From Candidatus Heimdallarchaeota archaeon (GTDB lineage Archaea > Asgardarchaeota > Heimdallarchaeia > JABLTI01), in contig JAHLVZ010000006.1 in NCBI GenBank assembly GCA_019058165.1, positions 1 to 60,308 on the forward strand: DNA of 60,308 nucleotides, read 5' to 3'. Position 1 is the stretch's first letter. Each line of letters starts with the position of its first letter. This document shows positions 43,479 to 51,643 of the stretch, piece after piece. The position numbers and the translations under genes were made by a program. Under the pieces are notes generated by a model, which searched no databases, was not told the origin of the DNA, and saw only the letters and a program-made list of their open reading frames with translations.

Positions 43479-45221
43479 CTAATCCTTCTCAATATTAATT
43501 ATTTTGTGATAGAAGATATTTCTGCTTTGATATTTTGGGTCTACGATCTGATTATACATTTTATATTGAAAATCTTCCTTTGACATTAATTCCTTTAAAG
43601 AATCCATTAACACTTTGTCAGATTCATTTTTCGGAAATATAATCATTAATCTCTCATGAAATTCTAACACAATTAATCCAACAAAATTCTCTAGCTTTTC
43701 AAGTAGCCTACTTACTTTCTCACTATTTGGATCCAGAAATAGCTCTAAATATAATCCACTTGAATAGAAATTATTATTATACGACAAGTAATAATCAAGT
43801 AATCCTAACCTGCGACACCGAATATCAAGTTGATTCACAAAATACATGAAAGCTGCATTATCCTCTGTATTAATGTTATTTTTTTCACATAGCTCCAATA
43901 TCACTGGTATTGGACTAAAAAGATAATGAGCTTTTCCAAGATGCCGACCTTTGAGTATTGAAAGATAATATAATACATTTTCATCTATAGTTAATTTCCT
44001 CTTTCTAGCAGGTGGTGTAAAATCATATTTTTCATCAAGGAAAATGAGTTTTTGAATTGGAAAATTATCAGGATTATTCAATAACTGATTATAGGTTTCT
44101 TTGTTGTGTTCCAATTCCTCATCAATAACAAACGCTGAAGAAATTCTCTTTCTTCTAATCATGCTGAAAAAATGGTCTATAATTACTTTCTTTTTAGCTA
44201 GTTTCTCAAATTGAAACTCTAATTGCTGATGAATGAGATGAGAACACTCAATATATGCTGTAATTACGGAACCCTCTTCAAATCGACCAACATTAAGGAA
44301 TGGTATATTATCTTGATAAGGATCTAAGACTTTCTTAGTTGTCTCAAGATGTTCGTTATTTGATACAAAAATCCGAATAAAATAAGGATAAATGCCAAGT
44401 TTGTATTGCTTAATATTTTGCTGCCAACTAACTGAATACTTATCATATAAGCGTTTGAAATCAATATTGATAACATTATAACTTAAATCTAGTTTCTCTC
44501 CGATTTTTTTTGCAGAGGTTTTGAAGCCAAGTGTATATAACTCACTAATTATGTCAAAGTATCTTTTAGTTATAGTTAGAGGAAGAGCAACTTCTTGTAA
44601 TTCGAATTGTTTCTTAAACCATTTCAACATTTTCTCGAAGAGTTCGTTTTTCGATATTTCCTTATTGATACCCTCTGTTAAAAGAAACAAAATGTAATTG
44701 TAAATAGATTTTGGACTTATATCATTGCGATAACTATGATGTATAATATAGGTGAAATCTCTCAGTTTTATATAATCCTTATCTTGAAATCCGGTTCGCT
44801 TAAAAATATCCATCTTCTTTGCATCACTTAATCCTGCAACTATATCAAGTTCAACTAACCATTGTATAGTAAGAATATTTAGGAAAATTTCAAAAAAATC
44901 GTAATATTGGTGTTCGGGTGAAAACTCATAATCAAAAAATAGCTTGAAGCTCTCCTTAGCAATGAGAAACTCGATAATTGGTTCTCTCTCTTTTACTTTA
45001 ACATCTAAAATCCATTTACCATAAATAATTTGATTCTCTTCATGTATTACTCCAAAAGCAATATCAATGTCAGAAATAGTAACCTCTGAATCTTCAGCTT
45101 GAATGACAATAGTTCTCTCTCTCACAGGTATTTTATCAAGAAATCTGCTAATCTCAGTAATAGATTTCTTAAATTTTCGTTGAAACTTTTCTGTCTCTAT
45201 TTGTCTTGATCTCTTAGACAT
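43479..45221 (-). CDS. Large HTH-containing protein of unknown family
   Basis: The 580-aa protein is soluble and has no hydrophobic helices. A helix-turn-helix is likely at about residues 225-290 (ISELYTLGFKTSAKKIGEKLDLSYNVINIDFKRLYDKYSVSW), followed by alpha/beta segments (YPYFIRIFVSNNEHLETTKKVLD; SVITAYIECSHLIHQQLEFQFEKLAKK) reminiscent of Lrp-like ligand domains. A second such half lies at about 420-570. It is 25 nt downstream of a truncated AAA ATPase gene. AGAGGGA precedes the ATG. Regulatory role is inferred. Confidence 0.55.
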   Translation of the reverse strand: MSKRSRQIETEKFQRKFKKSITEISRFLDKIPVRERTIVIQAEDSEVTISDIDIAFGVIHEENQIIYGKWILDVKVKEREPIIEFLIAKESFKLFFDYEFSPEHQYYDFFEIFLNILTIQWLVELDIVAGLSDAKKMDIFKRTGFQDKDYIKLRDFTYIIHHSYRNDISPKSIYNYILFLLTEGINKEISKNELFEKMLKWFKKQFELQEVALPLTITKRYFDIISELYTLGFKTSAKKIGEKLDLSYNVINIDFKRLYDKYSVSWQQNIKQYKLGIYPYFIRIFVSNNEHLETTKKVLDPYQDNIPFLNVGRFEEGSVITAYIECSHLIHQQLEFQFEKLAKKKVIIDHFFSMIRRKRISSAFVIDEELEHNKETYNQLLNNPDNFPIQKLIFLDEKYDFTPPARKRKLTIDENVLYYLSILKGRHLGKAHYLFSPIPVILELCEKNNINTEDNAAFMYFVNQLDIRCRRLGLLDYYLSYNNNFYSSGLYLELFLDPNSEKVSRLLEKLENFVGLIVLEFHERLMIIFPKNESDKVLMDSLKELMSKEDFQYKMYNQIVDPKYQSRNIFYHKIINIEKD

Positions 45222-45246
45222 TGAATCCCTCTAAACCCAATTTGTA

Positions 45247-45549
45247 TCAATTAAGTAGTAATTCTTCCCTTTCCGAGAATTGTAAACCATCAATTCTTCT
45301 TTTAAAAGAAAATTCTATGGAGTTAGAAAAGTCATTTTTATAAACCAGATCATTAATCTCTCCCAATTTTACAAATTGACCATTTGGATGAAGTTGATTA
45401 AATTCTATGGATTGTCTGAGTAATAATAATGCCTGTCCAATTGTTGATTTTCCAGATCCATTCGCACCAATTAGAATAGTGATTGTTTTTATGTTCAAAT
45501 TTGCGTTTACTATTCCTTTGAAATTTTTCAAACCAAATTTGACTAGCAT
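45247..45549 (-). pseudogene. Truncated AAA/OLD-type ATPase (N-terminal fragment)
   Basis: The 100-aa product starts MLVKFGLKNFKGIVNANLNI and has Walker A GANGSGKST at about residues 33-41, followed by LLLLRQSIEF and LGEINDLVYKND. This is the N-terminal part of SMC/RecF-like AAA_15/AAA_21 ATPases, which normally have 350-450 residues with a Walker B and signature near the end. Here translation ends after about 100 residues and the C-terminal part is missing in the vicinity. GGGGAT precedes the ATG, so the fragment could still be expressed. Confidence 0.65.
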
Positions 45550-46258
45550 TTATATCCCCACATTTCTTTGTTTTCTTTTTATTTGAAAAAATCATTAAGT
45601 CCTATTAATTTAATGTTGTTAATAATTCTTCGTAATTTTCTATGTTGTCTTTTTCCCCTCTCTATTTAAACTTTGATTACAAAACAATTAAGTATTGTGA
45701 TGGTCATGAAAGATTAATTACTATTAAAGTAGATTGTAAAGCTAGGATCAATGAAGATGAGCAGAACAGTCCCTTGTCAAGATAAATTATCTAGGCTCAT
45801 CAGAGATCCATAATTTGTGAAAAAAATGTGGAAAGAGAATTTTTATGGAATTCAAAGGGTAAGAGAAGATTCTACCATATCCTCTAATTCCCTCAGGCAA
45901 GAAACTTTCTTGCAATTAGTACAGTAGTACACAATGTTGCTTCTTGGATGTTATTTCTCACAATTATAACAAACATCGTTCATATCTAATTTCGTGTGAC
46001 AAGGGGACAAACTTGTTCATTTATTTGTTCCCCCTCCAAAGAGACTATATTGTGGTAAAGTGTTTCCTTTTTAAGTGTGTGCTTCAAGAAAATAAAGAAA
46101 AAAATACCCTCCTTGATTTCCTATCGAGTAAAATTAAGAAGATTTTTTTCGATCATTTCTCAAATAAATACTTTGAACACAAGAGAGATAAGTATGTAAA
46201 AATTCACATATTTAATAAGTAACACAAAATCAATTTTATTGAGGAATTTTTGGACATT
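45550..46258. other. Gap of about 700 nt without a confident gene
   Basis: I see no convincing intact gene. There are short frames, including a 92-codon plus-strand frame at 45944-46222 of unremarkable composition (likely spurious), and a broken Cys-rich reading on the minus strand (separate entry). A minus-strand GGAGGGGG motif near 46030 is a good Shine-Dalgarno, but it leads only to an 18-codon frame. Confidence 0.5.
45852..45983 (-). pseudogene. Stop-interrupted zinc-ribbon-like micro-gene
   Basis: The minus frame from ATG 45983 reads MNDVCYNCEK, a TAA, then HPRSNIVYYCTNCKKVSCLR followed by ELEDMVESSLTL and TGA. The CxxC...CxxC spacing is that of a small zinc ribbon interrupted by one stop at codon 11. 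It may be a decayed gene, a sequencing error or chance. Confidence 0.25.
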
Positions 46259-46768
46259 ATGAAAAGGAATAAACTAAAAGAAATCGATGTATTAATCAAA
46301 AAAAATGAATTTCAATTAGCATCAGAATTACTTGAAAAAACAGATAAGGAAAAGTTATCCAATAATCAAAAAATTGAATTACTGCTTTTGGAAGGGAAAA
46401 TTAAGCATGGTCTAAATCTCTATCAAGGATTCTTCAAAACCACTCATAAAATAAATGAACACCTTGTTTCAGGAATTGCTACTGCAATAGCTGCTTTTGC
46501 TACCGAGATAATTGGTGAAGAAGTTTTTCCACGTGAAATCGATTTAGGAGAATATTCACTTATTCTTGATAAACCAGGGAAATTCGCAGGATTCATTGCA
46601 TGCAAGTTTCCTTCTAGTCAAATACACCAGGGCTTGAAGCGAGTGATGGCTAATTATCAACCTGAAATGGGGTTCGATGAGGTTTCGAAAATAATAGCAG
46701 ATTATCTTCCCTACGGTCTGCCAGAAAAGGATCCAAACACTCCAACTTATAGAAGAATTGTAGAGTGA
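46259..46768 (+). CDS. Small protein with possible longin/roadblock-like domain
   Basis: From ATG 46259 (TTG 46250 is in frame) the protein has 169 aa. The first 45 residues are a TPR-like helical hairpin (KEIDVLIKKNEFQLASELLEKT). The rest, HLVSGIATAIAAFATEIIGEEVFPREIDLGEYSLILDKPGKFAGFIACK, has the helix-strand-strand order of small GTPase-associated longin or roadblock-like domains often found in Asgard archaea. The assignment is by pattern only. Confidence 0.5.
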   Translation: MKRNKLKEIDVLIKKNEFQLASELLEKTDKEKLSNNQKIELLLLEGKIKHGLNLYQGFFKTTHKINEHLVSGIATAIAAFATEIIGEEVFPREIDLGEYSLILDKPGKFAGFIACKFPSSQIHQGLKRVMANYQPEMGFDEVSKIIADYLPYGLPEKDPNTPTYRRIVE

Positions 46769-46829
46769 ATTTTTGAGAAATCGAATATTAGTGGTTAAGA
46801 ATTGATGTACTCTAAAAATGTTCACTAGG

Positions 46830-46850
46830 GTGATTCATGAGAAAAATCAC
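46830..46850 (+). terminator. Hairpin after the longin-like gene
   Basis: GTGATT (46830-46835) and AATCAC (46845-46850) form a 6-bp stem, followed by TTTTTCTTCTT, in the convergent gap. Confidence 0.35.
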
Positions 46851-46886
46851 TAAGGGTTTTTCTTCTTAGAGCCTTTCATCTTCAAG

Positions 46887-46928
46887 TTTTTTTTTTTAAA
46901 AAAAAGAAAGGCAAGAATACCTTGCCTT
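46887..46928 (-). terminator. Hairpin and T/A tract at the end of the secreted-protein gene
   Basis: AAGGCAAG (46908-46915) and CTTGCCTT (46921-46928) form an 8-bp stem with a 5-nt loop overlapping the minus-strand stop codon. An A8/T11 tract lies next to it (46887-46905), giving a T-run on the minus-strand side. Confidence 0.5.
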
Positions 46929-48069
46929 AATAAGGTATTCCAGCAGCAACAAGCCAAGAATCTTTTGCCTTTGTAAATGAACAATTTGCAAGTGTTATGC
47001 CATGATTTGTTCCAAAGAAATAGGTTCTTGTCCCTAAATCAAATAATCCTGGTTCACCATAATCTCGATGATTTATCGAAAATTTGATTCGTGCTCCTAC
47101 TAAATTTGAGCTATCCATCGAAAAAATACCTTGATCCGGATCATCTATTCCTGGTTGCTCTCCGTAGTCAAAACTGGCATCTACAATTGCTGCTTCAACA
47201 CCCAATGTTCCTGCGCTATATTCTTTACTTGAATATTCTGCGATCCACCAATCGTAAGTCATCCATCTATGAAAGATGCTTTTATATCCAAAATCAAGAG
47301 TTTCATTATGTTCATTATCTCTTTCAGAAATAGCTGTACCATTTCTCATTGGAACCCAATAATCAGTCCAACTGAATTTGACATTGCCTAGAAAATTATA
47401 CTCTGTTCTAAATGCAGGATCAGTATCTTGCCACAAATCCAATCTGAAATAGAATTTTGCTTTGAATTTTCCTGAAGTTACATTATAGATTTCATAAACT
47501 CCCAGAAAGAAGTAATAATCTCCCTTTTCACGATTTATATCATTTAATTCAGGATCATATGTACTAATAGTTATTTCCCAATATCTAGCTAGAGTATGAG
47601 CACTATATACATCATATAGAGAGTTGTTAAGACCAAAGCTGCTAATTGCTGTACTAATATAGGGCCAGACTTTTAATTTAAAGTCCTTAGATTGATCTTC
47701 TTCTCTAAGAGAGAAATCTTTACTGGTGGTTTTATAACCGGAAACAACAACTTTAATATTGAAAGTTTTGTAACCACCTGTTTCATAGAGAAACATTCTA
47801 GCATAAAATCCACCAGAAGTTGTTGTTACAGTTTTAACAGTCCCATCAGGTCCTGTTATTTTAACAGAAATTCCCGCAAAAGCTTCATCATTTTCTTTGT
47901 AAATATGACCTTGGACAAAGTAGGGTAAACTGTTTTGTGTACCCCCACCATCTCCAGGATCCAGATCTATTGGACCAATACCAATAGGTCCAATCACTAA
48001 CTCAGCAGTAGCAACAAAAACAAATAAAGTTGCTACGAATAAACAAAGGATTGTAATTTTTTTTCTCAT
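46927..48069 (-). CDS. Secreted protein with carboxypeptidase-regulatory-like (Ig-fold) domain
   Basis: The 380-aa protein has a signal peptide (about 1-22) and a Gly/Asp/Pro-rich linker (IGPIGIGPIDLDPGDGGGT). Residues about 48-130 have a CarboxypepD_reg-like domain: GHIYKENDEAFAGISVKITGPDGTVKTVTTTSGGFYARMFL, GGYKTFNIKVVVSGYKTTSKDFSL. The remaining 250 residues are beta-rich and aromatic, with no recognised family. AGGGTGAT precedes the ATG. Probably a surface or secreted structural/binding protein. Confidence 0.7.
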   Translation of the reverse strand: MRKKITILCLFVATLFVFVATAELVIGPIGIGPIDLDPGDGGGTQNSLPYFVQGHIYKENDEAFAGISVKITGPDGTVKTVTTTSGGFYARMFLYETGGYKTFNIKVVVSGYKTTSKDFSLREEDQSKDFKLKVWPYISTAISSFGLNNSLYDVYSAHTLARYWEITISTYDPELNDINREKGDYYFFLGVYEIYNVTSGKFKAKFYFRLDLWQDTDPAFRTEYNFLGNVKFSWTDYWVPMRNGTAISERDNEHNETLDFGYKSIFHRWMTYDWWIAEYSSKEYSAGTLGVEAAIVDASFDYGEQPGIDDPDQGIFSMDSSNLVGARIKFSINHRDYGEPGLFDLGTRTYFFGTNHGITLANCSFTKAKDSWLVAAGIPY

Positions 48070-48285
48070 AAAATCACCCTAATAAAATTTCTAATTAAAT
48101 TATTTAGAATTATGAAATCTGATTTAAGTATAGCTTGAGAATTTAAAGATAAAAAAATAGTCTTTTCTATTCTTAGAATTAAGTTTTTTATCTTTTAATC
48201 ATTAATAATTTCTTAATAGAAAAATGCTTCAGAAATTTCACAAAAAATTTTCCTAAAAATAGCTTATTTTAGCTTTTATTCCTTC

Positions 48286-48511
48286 ATTCGTCCCTACTAA
48301 TGTTCCTACAGCAGATTTAGAGAGAGCAGTTAATCGAATGATTAATGCAATAGAATCAATAACAGATTCTCAACTAGATGATGAGTTTACTTTCCCATGG
48401 GGAGAAAAAGCAACAGTAAAAGAAGCAATTATGCAAAACATCTACCACGCAATAGGGCACTTCGCACAATTAAGAGAAAGATCTGGAATAAAGAGTAGAA
48501 CAAAAAAATAA
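48286..48511 (+). pseudogene. Duplicated 3' fragment of the DinB-like gene
   Basis: This segment repeats 43248-43470 almost base for base, from TTC-CCTACTAATGTTCCTAC to the stop. The frame is open (VPTNVPTADLERAVNRMINA...IGHFAQLRERSGIKSR) but has no start codon and an in-frame TAG 13 codons upstream of the homology. The N-terminal half is absent. Changes include Cys to Ser in RERCGM/RERSGI. It lies directly upstream of the tRNA-Trp gene, about 5 kb from its source. Confidence 0.8.
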
Positions 48512-48521
48512 GATAAAAAAG

Positions 48522-48662
48522 TGGAGTGGAGGAGATTTGAACTCCCGACCAGCAAGTTTCTCTAAAGAGAGCACCGCTCCAAAATTACATCATTCCGAAC
48601 GGTCAGTATTTTTGTTTACTTTTTCTGGAGCCTGCCGTGCTGCCTGGCTACACTACCACTCC
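48522..48662 (-). tRNA. tRNA-Trp (CCA) with a 67-nt intron
   Basis: Acceptor strands GGAGTGG (48662-48656) and CCACTCC (48529-48523) pair perfectly; discriminator A at 48522; no encoded CCA. The D-arm is GTGT...GCAC, the T-arm GGGAG-TTCAAAT-CTCCT, and the anticodon stem GCAGG/CTTGC (one wobble) around loop CTCCAGA, anticodon CCA. Exon 1 is 48662-48625, exon 2 is 48557-48522 and the intron is 48624-48558. A bulge-helix-bulge fits: CTCC/AGAG (one C-A mismatch) between 3-nt bulges AG|A and AA|A, with cuts that give canonical 37/38 splicing. The intron has a TGATGT and a CTGA. Confidence 0.88.
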
Positions 48663-48873
48663 AAGGTTGTGCACTTTCTTCTGCTTAATAGAACTATAAA
48701 ATACTTTCGATTTTAATGAGATTCTTGTCATTTCTTGAATCTGAGCAAGCCTTCTGTTTCTGCTATTTGCAATGTTATTTATTTTAAGGAAAACCATCTA
48801 TATTTTAAAAAATAGAACTCAAAATCAAATGTTTATTAACTCGTTTCCCCATTCTGAATAGAGTGATGAAGAA

Positions 48874-49797
48874 ATGAAATCTGAGATTAGAAAAGTTAGA
48901 TGGTATGAATGGTCAAAATTTAAAAAATCTATGATTCGAAACATGAGTCACGATCCTCAAATTTCTCAAACTAATTTTTTCATCAGGTTTTTGATGTTTA
49001 TATGGTTCAGAATTAAAGCTGAAAATTATTTTTACATTAAAGATGATGAAATTGCTGGTATACTTTCCTTAAGTAAAGATCGCAGTGATCAATTATTCAT
49101 TTACACTATTGCTGTTGAATCCGCTTTCAGAAAACAAGGTATTGGAAAAGCACTAATGACTTTTTCAGACACAAGAGCTTCGGAATTGAAAAAAAGCTTT
49201 CTAGCTTTAGTTGTAATGGACAATAATTCATCTGCTATCTCACTTTATGAAAAGCTTGGTTATAGAAGAGTTGGTGAAGGAATCACTTATCTATCAATTA
49301 TGGTTGAAAAAATCCAATCCAGCGAAACAAACTCATTAGAACTCAGAAAGCATAACTTCAATGATAGTAACTTAATGGTAATACTGAAACAATTTGTTCT
49401 AGGAGAGATTGAAGCGGTATCTGGTAAAGCTGGTTTAGAGTATTTTGAATGGATTAGTTATCCGGATTACTATGCTTCAATGAAAAAAATCATTCAAAAA
49501 GAAAGACAATTGATTTATTCAATCTATAGTGATGAAATTTTAGTTGGTTTTCTTTTGCTAAGTGATAGAAAGCAACAAAGAACTGTAGCAGTTTCTTCCC
49601 ATGTTGATACCTGGAATTTTGAATTCCTCAATAATCTCTCATCTTCACTAATGAGAATTCCCAGCTCATCTGGTGAAATCAATACATTAAGATTTAAATT
49701 ATCAATTAATAAAGTTGAGAAAATGAATTTCTCGAATCAAACAGTTTTCGAAAGAGATTTTTCAAGAAATAAAATGTTGATGTTTAGAAAACTCTGA
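48874..49797 (+). CDS. Double GNAT-domain acetyltransferase
   Basis: The 307-aa protein has a clear N-terminal GNAT domain: GILSLSKDRSDQLFIYTIAVESAFRKQGIGKALMTF (motif A with RKQGIG) and NNSSAISLYEKLGYRRVGEG (motif B). The C-terminal half (about 155-307) starts LELRKHNFNDSNLMVIL and has GNAT-like strand pattern without the CoA loop, so it may be a non-catalytic second domain. Transcribed divergently from the tRNA. Substrate unknown. Confidence 0.85.
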   Translation: MKSEIRKVRWYEWSKFKKSMIRNMSHDPQISQTNFFIRFLMFIWFRIKAENYFYIKDDEIAGILSLSKDRSDQLFIYTIAVESAFRKQGIGKALMTFSDTRASELKKSFLALVVMDNNSSAISLYEKLGYRRVGEGITYLSIMVEKIQSSETNSLELRKHNFNDSNLMVILKQFVLGEIEAVSGKAGLEYFEWISYPDYYASMKKIIQKERQLIYSIYSDEILVGFLLLSDRKQQRTVAVSSHVDTWNFEFLNNLSSSLMRIPSSSGEINTLRFKLSINKVEKMNFSNQTVFERDFSRNKMLMFRKL

Positions 49798-49835
49798 AAC
49801 TCTTCTTTGTTTTCTTCCCATCATTTCTTTTGAGT

Positions 49836-50777
49836 TTATTTGAGAGTGAGAACTCTTTTTGAGTTTTCAGTTATTACTTTGTCGATTAATTCTTGATCTA
49901 TTCCTTCCTTTACACAATACGGAACGAATTTGTCAAAGAATGTTGCATATGGGCGAATATTTTGAGTTTCATTTTCTTCTTTGTTCTCTTTTATCTTAAA
50001 GGAACCTGAGTCTTGACCAAATAGTAATTTGCTAATTATATTCTCATCACTCATTTTCTTTATTACTGGAGGATATTTTTTGTAAGATTTTGCACCTGCT
50101 ATCCCATCAAATTCTATCCACATTCCTTCCTTTGCGACTTCATATATTAACGGAAAATCCATCCTTACATCTGCATGAACCCAGATAAAATTATCAAATG
50201 GTAATTTCTCTTCCCTTAAAATATCAAAAGTACGTCTAACACTAGGTTTACTCCAAACATGGCATTGAATTCGAAAACCTGTATCCAAACTTGTTTTTAT
50301 AGCCGCCCGAAGCAGTTTCTCTTGTAATGGAAATACTTCTCCTTCATCCCCAAGTGCCATTTTAATAAAACCTGGTTTTATTGCTGTCTCATCTATTCCT
50401 TCTTCAAATTCCTTTATCCATACTGAAGCAATCTCATCAACTGATTTTTCCTTAATATCTTTTGGAACAGTTTTTCCTTTAACATTAAAACCATCCCAAG
50501 CACCAGTACATGTGATTATATTCAATCCGGATTTTTCTGCACACCCTTTTAAAACTTCTAAATCACGACCAAGTCCATTAGGAGTAGCTTCAACAATAGT
50601 TGAACAACCCTTGTTCTTCACATCAATCAAATATGGTAAAACACAATCAACAACTTCATCAGTTGTATAAGTTTTCTTAACCATATTTATACCTTCTAGA
50701 TCCACTAAAATATGCTCATGCATGAGTGTTACGCCTAAATCATCCTCAGAAATAGGCCCTAAAACAGTATTAATCAT
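49836..50777 (-). CDS. Phosphotriesterase-family metal-dependent hydrolase
   Basis: The 313-aa protein opens TVLGPISEDDLGVTLMHEHILVDL, the family signature with the HxH metal ligands. The bridging Lys/carboxyl region is FIKMALGD, followed by His residues in FRIQCHVWSKP and FIWVHADV, and the last Asp in LLFGQDSG. It fits the PTE/lactonase (amidohydrolase-superfamily) group. Bacterial relatives hydrolyse lactones or phosphotriesters; archaeal ones are often lactonases. GAGGGA precedes the ATG. Confidence 0.88.
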   Translation of the reverse strand: MINTVLGPISEDDLGVTLMHEHILVDLEGINMVKKTYTTDEVVDCVLPYLIDVKNKGCSTIVEATPNGLGRDLEVLKGCAEKSGLNIITCTGAWDGFNVKGKTVPKDIKEKSVDEIASVWIKEFEEGIDETAIKPGFIKMALGDEGEVFPLQEKLLRAAIKTSLDTGFRIQCHVWSKPSVRRTFDILREEKLPFDNFIWVHADVRMDFPLIYEVAKEGMWIEFDGIAGAKSYKKYPPVIKKMSDENIISKLLFGQDSGSFKIKENKEENETQNIRPYATFFDKFVPYCVKEGIDQELIDKVITENSKRVLTLK

Positions 50778-50851
50778 ACCAGTCAGTTCCCTCTAAATGT
50801 CTAATTTAACATTCGTGAAGAATATAAAAACTATTCAGACTACTCTTGAAT

Positions 50852-51457
50852 TCAAGAAAACTTCTCTTTGTTTTCTTCCCACCATTTCATCCATTGATCT
50901 ATTCTTTTTTCTCGGTTTTCTTTTGACATACCGGCAACGAATCCAAATCCAGGATTTCCAATAGCTCTACGAATGAGTATTATTTGTCCCATGTGTCCCA
51001 TATAGTGTAATGCTACTCTTTGAATTACTTGCATAATTGACTCCTTTACTTGTTTCCCAGCATCTGCTTCTGGTACTTCTCGATATTTCTCCTCTGGTAA
51101 TTTGTTTAAATAGTCAAATGCCTCTTCGCGTATTTTCAGATAACTTTCCACTAGATCTTTGAATGAAGTTGGTAATCCTTTGTTTATTTTATCTTTTGAA
51201 ACTCCATAGGCATAAATTATGCTTTCTTCCTCTGTTAGCTGTCGTTTTCCTTGACATAATTCTCCAAAGATAATATCCATATGTGAAGCACAATGGCCAA
51301 CAATCCAAGCTATATGATTTACTTCCTTCCCTATTTGTTTCAGCACTTGTTCCTTTTCCAGTCCAATTGTAGATAACAATAAATTACAGTCAGCTATCTC
51401 GAGTAATGTTATTGATAATTCCTTGACATTTCGTTTATCACTACTTGTTTCTGTCAT
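50852..51457 (-). CDS. DinB-family protein
   Basis: From ATG 51457 (a GTG at 51466 is in frame) the protein has 201 aa. It is a four-helix bundle with His ligands in HIAWIVGHCASHMDIIFGEL and HYMGHMGQIILIRRAIGNPG, the DinB/YfiT arrangement H...HxxxH. It differs from the smaller DinB-like protein at 43048 and is not its source. Possible metal-dependent thiol or hydrolytic function. Confidence 0.8.
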   Translation of the reverse strand: MTETSSDKRNVKELSITLLEIADCNLLLSTIGLEKEQVLKQIGKEVNHIAWIVGHCASHMDIIFGELCQGKRQLTEEESIIYAYGVSKDKINKGLPTSFKDLVESYLKIREEAFDYLNKLPEEKYREVPEADAGKQVKESIMQVIQRVALHYMGHMGQIILIRRAIGNPGFGFVAGMSKENREKRIDQWMKWWEENKEKFS

Positions 51458-51624
51458 TTTATTCACTACTAGAATTATAACAATCTATCCTATTTCAATT
51501 CTTTTTATTAGAAAATTAGAAATTTGTGGTTAGTTTTTGTTTATTAAATTTAAAGGAAAATGTTCTTATCCTATTAATTGTAAATTGATGATACATAGTA
51601 TGTTAAATGGCATTTGTATGAATT

Positions 51625-51643
51625 CAGGAGATTTCAAATTTTG
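51625..51643 (+). promoter_or_regulatory. Shine-Dalgarno that decides the GH57 start
   Basis: AGGAGAT at 51625-51631 lies 9 nt before TTG 51641, giving product start (M)TDCVLFLHGHQPY; a longer frame from TTG 51614 would place this motif inside the coding region. Confidence 0.5.

Noticed and set aside
45944..46222. 92-codon plus-strand frame in the 700-nt gap
   Set aside because: No ribosome binding site or promoter of note, low-complexity composition, overlaps a more gene-like Cys-rich reading on the other strand.
46887..46905. T11/A8 tract as a possible insertion or origin signal
   Set aside because: It sits next to a hairpin at the end of a gene and is better explained as a terminator.
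48522..48662. tRNA with a long variable arm (Leu/Ser type) instead of an intron
   Set aside because: The TCTC-TTTA-GAGA hairpin is on the intron side of the anticodon stem; the CTTGC strand pairs with GCAGG only if the stretch is an intron at 37/38, and a BHB fits the cut sites.
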